DNA from: Burkholderia cenocepacia | GTDB taxonomy: Bacteria > Pseudomonadota > Gammaproteobacteria > Burkholderiales > Burkholderiaceae | Assembly (NCBI RefSeq): GCF_900446215.1 | Contig: NZ_UAQZ01000014.1 | Span: 310,001-374,000, forward strand | DNA length: 64,000 nucleotides | Direction of reading: 5' to 3' | In this document: positions 26,928-36,055 of the stretch, piece by piece | How the letters are laid out: each line of letters starts with the position of its first letter | Position numbering within the stretch: the stretch's first letter is position 1 | Translations under genes and position numbers: made by a program | Notes under the pieces: model-generated | The model's database searches: none | Told to the model about the DNA's origin: nothing | The model's input: only the letters and a program-made list of their open reading frames with translations

Positions 26928-27512
26928 TTACTGCGCGTCCGGATCGACGTGCAGCGATTCGCCGATCGCATAGAAATTGCCGCCCGCGATGTAGTGCAGG
27001 CTGCGCAGCGCGGGATCGGCCGATTCGAAATACCAGTGGCCGTCGCGAAACACGCGCGTGTCGGACCACGCAGCCACCACCTCGCCGATGAACAGGTCGT
27101 AGGTCTGCTGGTTGTGCGGCTCCGGAATCAGCCTGCATGCGAGCCAGCCCGAGCAGCCGGCGACGAACGGCAGGTCGTGGCCGTCGACGTCGAACAGCGT
27201 GACGCCCGCTTCGCGCAGCTTGTCGGGGCGCTCCGCGAGGCTGTGGCTGCCGACCGCGTGCGTGAGCTGCAATTGCGCGGCCGTCGGTACCTGGATCACG
27301 AACGTGCCGCTGCGCTCGACGAGCTCGCGCGTCTTCGCGGATTTGTCGAGCACGACCGTCAGCTTCGGCGGCAGGAAGTCGAGCGCGCACGCCCACGCGG
27401 CGGCCATCACGTTGTCGACGCCGTCGTGGCGGGCCGACACGAGCACGGTCGGGCCGTGATTGAGGAGACGGTAGGCCTTGTTCAGCGCCACCGGCGCGAT
27501 GTGACTGTCCAT
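26928..27512 (-). CDS. Flavin reductase-like FMN-binding protein
   Basis: Protein of 194 residues with the flavin-reductase split-barrel pattern: ALNKAYRLLNHGPTVLVSA, then AAAWACALDFLPPKLTVVLD and SGTFVIQVP. It would bind FMN and reduce flavin for a partner oxygenase or act as an oxidoreductase. ATG 27512 follows AAGGAAC; an in-frame start nine codons upstream (27539) lacks support. It converges with the LysR gene, 39 bases apart. No partner monooxygenase is adjacent. Confidence 0.85.
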   Translation of the reverse strand: MDSHIAPVALNKAYRLLNHGPTVLVSARHDGVDNVMAAAWACALDFLPPKLTVVLDKSAKTRELVERSGTFVIQVPTAAQLQLTHAVGSHSLAERPDKLREAGVTLFDVDGHDLPFVAGCSGWLACRLIPEPHNQQTYDLFIGEVVAAWSDTRVFRDGHWYFESADPALRSLHYIAGGNFYAIGESLHVDPDAQ

Positions 27513-27644
27513 ACGGGTTCCTTGGAAAACGATGCGCACGGACCCATACCGTGCGGCGCGGCGCCGGCCGTCGCATCTGCGCGCGGCCGGGCCGAAGGCC
27601 GCATTCTCGCACCCAACGTCAATCGGCGCTGGCGCCGCCGCCGG

Positions 27645-28070
27645 TCACTTCGCGAACAACTGCCCGATGTCGCGAAACGCCTTGAATTCGAGTGCATTGC
27701 CGCACGGATCGAACAGGAACATCGTCGCCTGTTCGCCGACCTGCCCCTGGAACCGCACGTACGGCTCGATCACGAACGTCACGCCGAACCCGCGCAGCCG
27801 CTCGGCCAGCGCTTCCCAGCTCGCCCAGTCGAGCACGATCCCGAAATGCGGCACCGGCACGTCGTGGCCGTCGACCGCATTCGTATGCGCGCCTTCCTGC
27901 GACGCCGTTTTCGGATGCTCGTGAATCACGAGCTGATGCCCGTAAAAGTTGAAATCGACCCACTGCGCACTCGAGCGCCCCTCTTCCAGCCCGAACACGC
28001 GGCCGTAGAAATCGCGCGCGGCCGGCAGGTCGTAGACCGGAATCGCCAGGTGAAACGGGGAAAGACTCAT
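27645..28070 (-). CDS. VOC (glyoxalase/dioxygenase-fold) family protein
   Basis: Protein of 141 residues with the vicinal-oxygen-chelate beta-alpha-beta-beta-beta repeats. Candidate metal ligands are His7 in FHLAIPVYDL, His in VPHFGIVLDW, and Glu in NALEFKAF at the C-terminus. Family members include dioxygenases, isomerases and resistance proteins, so the substrate is not predictable. ATG 28070 lies 112 bases from a divergent LysR gene, which is its probable regulator. Confidence 0.85.
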   Translation of the reverse strand: MSLSPFHLAIPVYDLPAARDFYGRVFGLEEGRSSAQWVDFNFYGHQLVIHEHPKTASQEGAHTNAVDGHDVPVPHFGIVLDWASWEALAERLRGFGVTFVIEPYVRFQGQVGEQATMFLFDPCGNALEFKAFRDIGQLFAK

Positions 28071-28182
28071 GATGGCCTCGTGAAGAAACGCTCGCGTGGC
28101 GCGAGGACGGCATCATGGTAGACAAGGCCGAGCAAAAATTAAATCAATATATAGTTTTGCGATTCACAAATGGAATCGATGA

Positions 28183-29073
28183 ATGATCCGCGAACTGAAA
28201 ACCCTCGTCGCCGTCGCCCGGGAAGGCACCTTCGCCGCGGCCGGCAATCGTATCGGGCTCACGCAGGCGGCCGTCAGCGCGCAGATGCAGCGCCTCGAGG
28301 CCGAGCTCGGCTTCGCGCTGTTCGACCGGCAAGGGCGCTCGGCGCGGCTCAACGAGCGCGGCCATCACGTGCTCGACCAGGCGCAGGCGCTGATCGGCCT
28401 GTACGAGAACCTCAGCTCGACCGCACCCGGCTCGCCGGCCGCCGTGCGCGTGACGATCGGCGCGATCGCGTCGGTGCAGAGCGCGCTGCTGCCGGCCGCG
28501 CTGGCCGACTTCCATCGCCGGCACCCCGCGTGCCGCACGCGCGTGATCCCGGGGCTGTCGATCGAGCTGGTCAACCGGGTCGACGCGGGCGAGCTCGACA
28601 TGGCCGCGATCATCCGCCCGCCGTTCGCGCTGCAGAGCGACCTGCACTGGACGACGCTCGCGCAGGAACCGTTCCGGCTGATCGTGCCGCGCGGCGCGAA
28701 GGGCAAGGACTGGGCCGCGCTGCTCGCGAACGAGCCGTTCGTGCGCTACGACCGCGCGTCGTTCGGCGGTCGCCAGGTCGACCGCTTTCTGCGCAAGATG
28801 CACATCGCGGTGCGTGACACCTGCGAACTCGACGAGCTCGACGCGATCGTCAAGCTGGTCGAGCACGGCGTCGGCGTCGCGATCGTGCCGCAAACCGCCG
28901 TGTATCGCCGCTGGCCGGCCGGCGTGCGCGCGATCGACCTCGGGCATCACACGTTCCATCGCGACATCGGGCTCGTGCATCGCGCGCGGCGCACGATGTC
29001 GGAACCCGCGCAAACGCTCGCGCAACTGATCGAGGCGGCATCGCGGCGGCGCGCGCCGCGGCCGGCCGCGTGA
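28183..29073 (+). CDS. LysR-family transcriptional regulator
   Basis: Protein of 296 residues. The HTH at residues 1-60 reads IRELKTLVAVAREGTFAAAG, then IGLTQAAVSAQMQRLEAE and LFDRQGRSA; an effector-binding domain follows. It is divergent from the VOC gene across an A+T-rich gap (AATCAATATATAG around 28140-28153) where both promoters must lie. The likely role is control of the VOC gene and itself. Confidence 0.92.
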   Translation: MIRELKTLVAVAREGTFAAAGNRIGLTQAAVSAQMQRLEAELGFALFDRQGRSARLNERGHHVLDQAQALIGLYENLSSTAPGSPAAVRVTIGAIASVQSALLPAALADFHRRHPACRTRVIPGLSIELVNRVDAGELDMAAIIRPPFALQSDLHWTTLAQEPFRLIVPRGAKGKDWAALLANEPFVRYDRASFGGRQVDRFLRKMHIAVRDTCELDELDAIVKLVEHGVGVAIVPQTAVYRRWPAGVRAIDLGHHTFHRDIGLVHRARRTMSEPAQTLAQLIEAASRRRAPRPAA

Positions 29074-29088
29074 TCGACACGTGGCGGC

Positions 29089-29838
29089 TCAGCGCCGCCC
29101 GGCCGCCCAGTCCACCGCCGCGTCGAACAGCGCGACGCCGGCCGGCGACAGGTTCGTGAACGTGTCGTTGTCGAGAAAGAACATCACGCGGCGCGCCGGC
29201 GCGAGCGTTTCGTAGTCCATCGTCGCGCCCTTCTCGTACGCGAAGATCGCGGCCTTGTCGGGCTGCCCGTACACGGTCGCGATCGTGATCGCGCCGAGCC
29301 CCGGCTTGCCCCAGCTCATCGGCGCCTGCTTGCCGTACGCGTTCGTCGCGCCGGCCGGCAGCCCGGCCGCGATCGGGTGCGGCGCGTTGACGAGCCACAG
29401 GTAGCGCTCCTTGCCCGTTTCGCCGAAGTCCACGTCGTGCCGCTTGCCCGTCATCGCGAGATCGTCGAGCAGGTCGTTTTCCCACGTCACGAGCGGCTTG
29501 TCGAGCGTGCGCCAGCCGGGCCGCACGTTCTTCGACGAGACCGTCGACGAGATCACGACCAGATCGGCGTCGCGCGCCGCATCGGGCGTGGCCGCCTCGT
29601 CGATCAGGCGCACCGTGTAACCGCGTTCGCCGAGATGCTGGCCGATGCGTTCGTCGACCTTCAGGTTCGGGCCGTGCAGTTGCACGAGCATCGCGACGCG
29701 CGTCACGGCCGGCGGCGCATCGGCGGCGAATGCGGGCGCCGATACGCCGGCGGCGAGGCCCGCGCCCAGCGCAAGCACCGAGCCCGCGATCGCGCGCAAC
29801 AAGCGGCGGCGCGCGCCGTTCTTCATCTTCAGCTTCAT
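29089..29838 (-). CDS. Exported ThuA/GATase-like protein downstream of TonB receptor
   Basis: Protein of 249 residues with a signal peptide (basic KNGARRRLLRAI, then a hydrophobic core to APAFA). The mature part has an alternating beta-alpha pattern (VAMLVQLHGPNLKVDERIGQ, ADLVVISSTVSSK, PLVTWENDLL) that resembles the ThuA/class I glutamine-amidotransferase-like fold; this is a visual match only. It lies 36 bases after the TonB receptor on the same strand, so it may take part in handling the imported iron complex. Start ATG 29838 was chosen; ATG 29826 is also possible. Confidence 0.75.
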   Translation of the reverse strand: MKLKMKNGARRRLLRAIAGSVLALGAGLAAGVSAPAFAADAPPAVTRVAMLVQLHGPNLKVDERIGQHLGERGYTVRLIDEAATPDAARDADLVVISSTVSSKNVRPGWRTLDKPLVTWENDLLDDLAMTGKRHDVDFGETGKERYLWLVNAPHPIAAGLPAGATNAYGKQAPMSWGKPGLGAITIATVYGQPDKAAIFAYEKGATMDYETLAPARRVMFFLDNDTFTNLSPAGVALFDAAVDWAAGRR

Positions 29839-29874
29839 CTGAATCTTCTCCGAAGCCGCGCGGCGATTGCATGG

Positions 29875-32394
29875 TCAGAACTGCAGCGTGGTCAGCAGCG
29901 CCACCTGGCGCGCGTCGCCGACCGCGACGAAATAGCGGTTCGCGCTCGACGGGTAGTACGTGCGGTTGAACAGGTTCTTCACGTTGAGCTGGAACGACAG
30001 CTTCTGCTTGCCGATCCGCGTGTCGTAGGTCGCGAACGCATCGGCGAGCACGTACGACGGCAGCGTGAAGCTGTTCGCCGAATCGCCGGGGCGCGCACCT
30101 ACGTAACGCACGTCCGCGCCGAGGCGCAGGTCGTCGCCGCCCGCCACCGTGCCGAAGTCGTAGACCGCCGCGAACGACGCGGTGTGACGCGCGACGTTCC
30201 ACAGCTGGTTGCCCGCGTACAGCGGATCCTCGGTCGTCTTCGCGTCGATGTACGCGTAGCTCGCGATCACGTTCACGCGTTCGCCGAGCTTGCCGGAGAC
30301 GTCGAGCTCGACGCCGCGCGAGCGCGCCTTGCCCGACGTGCGCCAGTCGGTCAGCTTCGTCGCGTCGTTGTACTGCGACACCAGCACGTTCTTCTTGTCG
30401 ATGTTGAACAGCGCGAGCGTGCCGGTTATCCCGCCGGCCAAGTCGAGCTTGCCGCCCACTTCCCACGCGGTCGCTTCCTCGGGCGGCGTCGCGCCGTCGA
30501 TGATGTAGCCCGTCATCGGCGCGATCGACGACGACGGCTTCAGCGATTGCGAATAGCTGCCGTACAGCGAGAACGAATCGGTCCACTTGTAGACGACGCC
30601 CGCGCGCGGCAACCACTTCGAGCCGCTGAGATCGGTGTTCGCGGTAAATGGCCGGCCGCGCCCCGCGACCTGGTTGTACGTGATGTAGCGGATGCCGCCC
30701 GACACGATCCACTTGTCGGTCAGGTGGACGGTGTCCTGGAAGAATGCGGACGCATCGTGCAGCGTGTCGGTCTGGTCGCTGTCGCTCGCGGACACCGTGC
30801 TCGACGGCGGCAGCAGCCCGTACACCGGGTCGACATAGCTGAACGGCGTCTTCACGGCCTGGCGCAGCATGTCCTTGCGATAGATGCGGCGGTATTCGGT
30901 ATCGAAGCCGACCTGCACGTCGTGCCGCATCCCCGCGAGCGACAGCTTGCCGGTCACGTAGCCGATCCCGTAGCTGTCGGTGCTGAGCGACCCGTGCGTC
31001 GCATCGTTGCTGCGCGTCATCGTGCCCTTCACCGGATCGACGCCGGTCGTGCGCAACTGGTTCGCATCGTAGGTCTCGCGGTTGTAGCTGTAGCCGACAT
31101 GCGCGCTCCAGTCCGCGTTGAACTGGTGATCGACGCTCAGTTGCGCGAGATGCGATTCGCCGTCCATGTTGTTGAACGGCTCGTCGATGCGCCGCCGCGC
31201 GGGAATGTCGAGCGGCGCATTGGTGCGCGGATCGAGCGCGGTGCCGCGATCGAACGGCGAATGGAACTTGCGGTACTGGTACGACACCGCGACCTGCGTA
31301 TCGCGGCCGTACCACGCGAGCGACGGCGCGACGAAGGTCTGCCGGTACTCGCCGAAGTTGCGCCAGTACTGCTCGCTCGACTGGTCGACGATCAGCCGGT
31401 ACGCGAGCCGCGAATCGCCGACCGGCCCGGTCGAGTCGAAGGTCGCGCTGCCGCCGTTCTTGCCGTGCCCGAACGTCGACGCGCCGAGCGAGATCGCGTT
31501 GTAGCGCACGAGCTGCGGCTGCTTGGTAACGACGTTGACGACGCCGCCCGGGTCCATCAGCCCGTACAGCAGCGACGTCGGCCCCTTCAGCACCTCGACG
31601 CTGTCGGTCGCCGCGTTGAACGCGCGGCCCTGCACGAGCGGCATGCCGTTCTGCATGATCGAGCCGTCGCGGTTGCCGCCGAAGCCGCGTTTCATGATCG
31701 TGTCCTGCGTGCCCGCGAGCGTGTTGCCCTGCGTGATGCCGCTCACGTTGCCGAGCGCGTCGTCGAGATTGCGCGGCCGCTGGTCGCGCAGCACCTGCGC
31801 GGGCACGATGTTGACGGCCTGCGCGGTGTCGAGCAGCGGAATGTCCGAGCGCAGTACGCCGGCCTCCTTCGGCGCGCGATAGCTTTCGGCGCGCAATGCG
31901 CTGGAGCGCACGTTGATCGTCGGCAACTCGGCGGCCGGCGCGGCGCCGGCCGCGACAGGCCCGGCCGCCGAACCGTCGGCGCGCATCAGCGTGTAGCCGC
32001 CGCCCGGTTGGCGCAGCGCGACGAGCCCCGTGCCGGCCAGCAGGCGATCGAACGCGCCGTCGACGTCGAACCGGCCGTGCACGCCGCCGCTCGTCAGGCC
32101 CGCCGTCAGCTCGGTCGGAAACGCGAGCAGGATGCCCGCGTCGCGGCCGAACCGGTTCAGCACCGCTTCGAGCGGGCCGGCCGGAATGTCGAACGCGCGG
32201 CGCGACGCGCGCGGCGCCGCGGGCGCCGCATCGGCGTCGGTGTCGGCCAGCGCGGGCAGCGGCAGCAGTGCCGACAGCAGGACCGCGCCGGCGAGCCGGC
32301 GGGCAAGACGGCCCGGCGCGGCCGGGCGCGACGCGCGCGGCAGATGACGGGCGGGCGCCGGACGGCGCCGATACGTGAGACGGATGGAAGCCAT
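29875..32394 (-). CDS. TonB-dependent siderophore receptor with STN signalling domain
   Basis: Protein of 839 residues. A signal peptide ends at ALA50; an STN (secretin/TonB short N-terminal) domain lies at about 66-115 (FDIPAGPLEAVLNRFGRDAG); the TonB box region is at about 150-165; then come a plug domain (GNVSGITQGNTL, MKRGFGGN) and a 22-strand barrel ending in Phe. The STN domain shows that it signals to the FecR anti-sigma factor just upstream, FecA-style, so ligand uptake induces its own synthesis. ATG 32394 is preferred over an in-frame ATG at 32442 because it starts directly before the basic n-region. Confidence 0.93.
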   Translation of the reverse strand: MASIRLTYRRRPAPARHLPRASRPAAPGRLARRLAGAVLLSALLPLPALADTDADAAPAAPRASRRAFDIPAGPLEAVLNRFGRDAGILLAFPTELTAGLTSGGVHGRFDVDGAFDRLLAGTGLVALRQPGGGYTLMRADGSAAGPVAAGAAPAAELPTINVRSSALRAESYRAPKEAGVLRSDIPLLDTAQAVNIVPAQVLRDQRPRNLDDALGNVSGITQGNTLAGTQDTIMKRGFGGNRDGSIMQNGMPLVQGRAFNAATDSVEVLKGPTSLLYGLMDPGGVVNVVTKQPQLVRYNAISLGASTFGHGKNGGSATFDSTGPVGDSRLAYRLIVDQSSEQYWRNFGEYRQTFVAPSLAWYGRDTQVAVSYQYRKFHSPFDRGTALDPRTNAPLDIPARRRIDEPFNNMDGESHLAQLSVDHQFNADWSAHVGYSYNRETYDANQLRTTGVDPVKGTMTRSNDATHGSLSTDSYGIGYVTGKLSLAGMRHDVQVGFDTEYRRIYRKDMLRQAVKTPFSYVDPVYGLLPPSSTVSASDSDQTDTLHDASAFFQDTVHLTDKWIVSGGIRYITYNQVAGRGRPFTANTDLSGSKWLPRAGVVYKWTDSFSLYGSYSQSLKPSSSIAPMTGYIIDGATPPEEATAWEVGGKLDLAGGITGTLALFNIDKKNVLVSQYNDATKLTDWRTSGKARSRGVELDVSGKLGERVNVIASYAYIDAKTTEDPLYAGNQLWNVARHTASFAAVYDFGTVAGGDDLRLGADVRYVGARPGDSANSFTLPSYVLADAFATYDTRIGKQKLSFQLNVKNLFNRTYYPSSANRYFVAVGDARQVALLTTLQF

Positions 32395-32496
32395 GATCGG
32401 AGAGTCGGTGGACGATGGGCCAGTGCTGCTTTCATGACCCATGTCACGCGAACATCAAGAAACAGCTCAGGTCGGCGAAAAAATTTTCCGGCGCGC

Positions 32497-33480
32497 TCAC
32501 GAACGGGCCGGCACGACGGTCGCCCAGTAACGCGTCAGGTAGTGGACGTCGATCGGCAGCGTCGCCGCCAGCGTATCGAGCACGCGCTGCGGATCGTCGA
32601 GCGGATAGGTGCCCGACACGCGCAGCTCGGCCACGGCCGGATCGCAGCGCAGGCTGCCGCGGCGATGGCGGTCGAGCTCGGCGACGAGATCGGCCAGCCG
32701 CATGCGCGACGCGACGAGCATGCCGTTCGTCCATGCGGCTGCATACGGATCGAGCGGCGCCGGCGCGTCGATCGCATCGCGCGTGAAATCCGCGCCCTCC
32801 CCGGCCGCGATCACGCGCATGCCGGCCGACGCATCGACCGGCTGCACCTGGACGGCGCCGGCGAACACCTCGACGCGCGTCGCGCCGTCGCGCTGCCGCA
32901 CCGCGAAGCGCGTGCCGAGCGGCCGCAGTTCACCTTGCGCGGTCACGACGACGAGCGGCCGCGCGGGCAGACGATCGTCGTGGCCGCTGGTCACCATGAT
33001 CGTGCCGCGCAGCAGGCGCAGGCGGCGCGCCGCATCGTCGAAGCGCACGTCGAGCGCCGTGTCGGTATCGAGCACGACGACCGTGCGATCCGCGAGCGTC
33101 ACCGTGCGCCGCTCGCCGACCGCCGTGCGCAGGTCGGCCGGCCAGATCGCCGCGCGCCGCGCGGGTTCGGCCATCCATGCGGCGCCGCCCGCGAACAGCA
33201 GCACGGCCAGCGCCTTCGCGGCCGCGCGGCGGCCTGCCCGCTTCGGCAACAGCGCCGCGTGCGCGGCTTGCGTGTCGAGCCCGGCCGCCAGCCGGCCGAA
33301 CCGGCCCTGCATCGCTTCGATGTGACGCCACGCCGCGTCGTGCGCCGGATCTTCCGCGCGCCAGCGCGCGAGCGCGGCGACGAATGCGTCGTCGGTACGG
33401 CCGGATTGCCGGTCGACCCACCATTCGACCGCGCGACGTGCAACGTGCGGCGGCACCGCCGGCGCTCCCGGGGCGGCCAT
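32497..33480 (-). CDS. FecR-type anti-sigma/sigma regulator
   Basis: Protein of 327 residues. The N-terminal DUF4880-like cytoplasmic part is RRAVEWWVDRQSGR, then FVAALARWRAEDPAHDAAW. One transmembrane helix lies at about 90-107 (ALAVLLFAGGAAWMA), followed by a periplasmic FecR domain (VGERRTVTLADRTVVVLDTDT, PLGTRFAVRQ). It relays the receptor STN signal to the ECF sigma factor, whose stop is three bases upstream. A 102-base gap separates it from the receptor gene. Confidence 0.92.
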   Translation of the reverse strand: MAAPGAPAVPPHVARRAVEWWVDRQSGRTDDAFVAALARWRAEDPAHDAAWRHIEAMQGRFGRLAAGLDTQAAHAALLPKRAGRRAAAKALAVLLFAGGAAWMAEPARRAAIWPADLRTAVGERRTVTLADRTVVVLDTDTALDVRFDDAARRLRLLRGTIMVTSGHDDRLPARPLVVVTAQGELRPLGTRFAVRQRDGATRVEVFAGAVQVQPVDASAGMRVIAAGEGADFTRDAIDAPAPLDPYAAAWTNGMLVASRMRLADLVAELDRHRRGSLRCDPAVAELRVSGTYPLDDPQRVLDTLAATLPIDVHYLTRYWATVVPARS

Positions 33481-33483
33481 CGG

Positions 33484-33993
33484 TCAGGCCGCCATCGCGA
33501 AAAAGCACTGCGTGCAGGCCTTCACGAGATAGCGCTTCACCGTCGCGAGCGATACGCCGAGTTCGCGCGCGATCTCGGCCTGCGTGAGCCCGTCGAGCTG
33601 CGCGAGCAGGAACGCGCGCTTCGCCGCGAGCGGCAGGCCGTCGAGCAGCCGGTCGATCTCGAACAGCGTCTCGACGACGACGGCCCGCTCTTCCGGCGAC
33701 GGCGCCACTGCTTCCGGGCGCTGCGCGAGCACGTCGAGATACGCGCGCTCGATCTGCTCGCGCCGCCAGTGGTTGCTCAGCACCCGCTGCGCGACGGTCG
33801 TCAGGAACGCGCGCGGCTCGTCGGCGCCGATCGGCTCGTCGCGCGCGAGCAAGCGTACGAACGTGTCGTGCGCGAGGTCGGCGGCGCGGTGCGCGCACCC
33901 GAGCTTGCGGCTCAGCCAGCCGCGCAACCACGCGTGGTGGTCGGCATAGAGGGCGTCGATTTCTCGATGGAGGGACAGCTTGTCAGCGGACAT
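33484..33993 (-). CDS. ECF sigma factor of FecI type
   Basis: Protein of 169 residues with sigma region 2 (YADHHAWLRGWLSRKLGC, AADLAHDTFVRLL) and region 4 (QLDGLTQAEIARELGVSLATVKRYL). It would direct RNA polymerase to the receptor operon when the iron complex is bound outside. ATG 33993 starts MSADKL and follows the promoter and Fur box by about 40 bases; a longer frame to 34314 has a non-coding composition. The FecI-FecR-receptor order on one strand is the classical arrangement. Confidence 0.93.
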   Translation of the reverse strand: MSADKLSLHREIDALYADHHAWLRGWLSRKLGCAHRAADLAHDTFVRLLARDEPIGADEPRAFLTTVAQRVLSNHWRREQIERAYLDVLAQRPEAVAPSPEERAVVVETLFEIDRLLDGLPLAAKRAFLLAQLDGLTQAEIARELGVSLATVKRYLVKACTQCFFAMAA

Positions 33994-34032
33994 GGCCGGG
34001 TTCCGGGGTGCGCGAGCATCAACCACTTTGTA

Positions 34033-34052
34033 AATGAGAATGATTATTATAT
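34033..34052 (-). promoter_or_regulatory. Fur box overlapping the ECF sigma-gene -10 element
   Basis: On the minus strand the site reads ATATAATAATCATTCTCATT, a close match to the NATNATNATNATNAT-type Fur consensus. It covers a perfect -10 element TATAAT (34046-34051). Iron-loaded Fur would block the promoter. The -35 is weak. Confidence 0.8.
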
Positions 34053-34059
34053 ACAAAAG

Positions 34060-34481
34060 TGAGATAGCGACCCCGGTTTCGGCACGCGGGTGACGCTCAC
34101 GCCGCGATGCCTGGCGCAACCGCGATACCGCCGCCGGATGCGAACCGCCCCGTTCGGTTATCACATTCGCTCCGGCCGGGCCAATTCGATTCGTTAAATA
34201 GTAATTTGACGGATCGATAACAATATCGGGATTGCGGTAAATCGCCCGACAATCACGCCGAATTATCACGGCACACGCAAAATGCAATGAAAAACCGATG
34301 GAATGACAACCCATTGATACGCGTCTATCAATAATGCAAATCCCTCAATGGTGAATTTCCAGGAACGTCCCTGTCTGCATCAGACCACAACGAAGAATTT
34401 CATTTTTGCCGTTTTAGTGCGGCTCTGTAGTCTCCTGCCATTCCGGATCACGAACCCACACCAATGCGCCAAGGAGATGAC
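34060..34481. promoter_or_regulatory. A+T-rich porin upstream region
   Basis: This stretch of more than 400 bases has no gene. It is far richer in A+T than the window average (for example 34185-34340) and must hold the porin promoter. TTGCCG and TAGTCT with 16-base spacing near 34408-34436 are a weak candidate pair. AAGGAG at 34471-34476 is the porin ribosome site. Confidence 0.4.
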
Positions 34482-35642
34482 ATGAAACGCACGACCCTCT
34501 CGCTGATTTCGCTCGCGTCGTTCGCGGCGATGCCCGTCGCGCATGCGCAGTCGAGCGTCACGCTGTATGGCGTGATCGACACGTCGATCACCTATGTGAA
34601 CCATGAACAAGGCAAGGACAACGCGTGGATGCTCGGTAACAGCAGCGCGGGCAACCTCGCCGGCAGCCGCTGGGGCGTGAAAGGCACCGAGGATCTCGGC
34701 GGCGGGCTGAAGGCGCTGTTCCAGCTGGAGAACGGCTTCGATCCGAGCAACGGCCGGCAGGGTCAGGGCGGCCGCCTGTTCGGCCGGCAAGCGTTCGTCG
34801 GCCTGACGAGCGACCGCTACGGCACGCTCACGTTCGGCCGCCAGTACGACCCGCTCGTCGATCTCGTGCAGGGCATCACCGCCGACAACTATCTGGGCAG
34901 CGTGTTCGCGACGCCGGGCGACGTCGACAACTACGACAACAGCTTCCGCGTCGACAACGCGGTGAAGTACACGTCGGCCGTCTATTCGGGCCTGCAGTTC
35001 TCGGCGATGTATTCGTTCGGCGGCATCGCCGGCAGCACCGGCGCCGCGCAGTCGTACTCGGCCGCCGTGTCGTACAACAACGGGCCGTTCAGCGTCGCCG
35101 GCGGCTACTTTCACGCGACCAACAGCCCCGCGTCGGGCGGCCTGCGCACCGGCTGGACCAGCTCGTCGGACGGCACGTTCGACGGCCCGATCAACAACGG
35201 CTACGCGAGCGCGCACTCGATCGGCATCGGCCGCATCGCGGGCCAGTACGTCGCCGGCCCGTTCACGTTCGGCGTCGGCTACAGCAACGCGCAGTACCGC
35301 CGCGACGCCAGCTCGGTGTTCGGCTCGAACGAGCACTACAACACGGGGCAAGGCTTCGTGAACTACCAGGCGACGAATGCGCTGCTCGTCGGCGTCGGTT
35401 ACAGCTACACGCGCTCGGGCGGCGACACGTCGGCGACCTATCACCAGGTCTCGGCCGGCGCCGACTACAGCCTGTCGAAGCGCACCGACGTCTACCTGAC
35501 CGCCGCGTACCAGCACGCCAGCGGCCAGACCGGCGACGGCAAGGGCGGCTCGATGGCCGCGCAGGCGTCGATCGGTTCGTACGGCTATGCGGGCACGAGC
35601 TCGCAGACGATGGTCAACCTCGGCCTGCGTCACCGCTTCTGA
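34482..35642 (+). CDS. Gram-negative general porin (OmpC-like, Burkholderia type)
   Basis: Protein of 386 residues. A signal peptide ends at AHA22, with mature QSSVTLYGVIDTSI, the hallmark N-terminus of Burkholderiales trimeric porins. The family blocks SRWGVKGTEDLGGGLKALFQ and the C-terminal LGLRHRF with terminal Phe (BAM signal) are present. It forms a 16-strand outer-membrane channel for small hydrophilic solutes. ATG 34482 is six bases after AAGGAG; a six-codon-longer start at 34464 is less likely. A strong terminator follows 70 bases downstream. Confidence 0.95.
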   Translation: MKRTTLSLISLASFAAMPVAHAQSSVTLYGVIDTSITYVNHEQGKDNAWMLGNSSAGNLAGSRWGVKGTEDLGGGLKALFQLENGFDPSNGRQGQGGRLFGRQAFVGLTSDRYGTLTFGRQYDPLVDLVQGITADNYLGSVFATPGDVDNYDNSFRVDNAVKYTSAVYSGLQFSAMYSFGGIAGSTGAAQSYSAAVSYNNGPFSVAGGYFHATNSPASGGLRTGWTSSSDGTFDGPINNGYASAHSIGIGRIAGQYVAGPFTFGVGYSNAQYRRDASSVFGSNEHYNTGQGFVNYQATNALLVGVGYSYTRSGGDTSATYHQVSAGADYSLSKRTDVYLTAAYQHASGQTGDGKGGSMAAQASIGSYGYAGTSSQTMVNLGLRHRF

Positions 35643-35712
35643 TCGCGCATCGCGATACCGGGAAATGGCTGGCCGCGCGCCGCGCGGCCGGTCGACTTCG
35701 GATTTCGCAGAT

Positions 35713-35737
35713 GGCGGCTTCGGCCGCCGATTTTTTT
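35713..35737 (+). terminator. Rho-independent terminator of the porin gene
   Basis: GGCGGC pairs with GCCGCC around a TTCG tetraloop (35713-35728), followed by GA and seven T residues (35731-35737). It lies 70 bases after the porin stop. Confidence 0.9.
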
Positions 35738-35817
35738 GTCGCTTTCTTTCGCTTCGGTGAACGGCCGACAAGCGATTTTCCCTTTCGCTCGCTCGATCTC
35801 CGGTTTCATCGCGCGAG

Positions 35818-35871
35818 TGACGTAATACGTCAGGTTTGGGACGCCACCATTGCAACGCTATTTGCGCAAAT
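35818..35871. promoter_or_regulatory. Two perfect palindromes upstream of the transglycosylase gene
   Basis: TGACGTA-A-TACGTCA (35818-35832) is a perfect 7-base-pair inverted repeat, and ATTTGCGCAAAT (35860-35871) is a perfect 12-base palindrome. Both lie 185-240 bases before the fusion-protein start, in a 318-base gene-free stretch after the porin terminator. They are plausible operator sites; the binding proteins are unknown. Confidence 0.45.
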
Positions 35872-36055
35872 GCCGGCCGTTTTTACCGATCACGCATCGC
35901 CGCGGGCCGTGATCCGGCGCGATAAAAATGCGCGGCGAACGCGCCGGCAAATGCAAAGGAAAGTTTGACGCGAGCCATTTGCCCGCCCGCTATGGCACAC
36001 TTCGCGTCTGCGTAATTTCCTTGCACCGGGCGGCCGGATTCCGCCCCAACCTGCC

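Noticed and set aside
29377..34062. A 1561-codon plus-strand frame opposite the TonB receptor, FecR and sigma genes
   Set aside because: It is the mirror of strongly coding minus-strand genes; its translation is His/Arg/Gln/Val-rich with no domain and no ribosome site.
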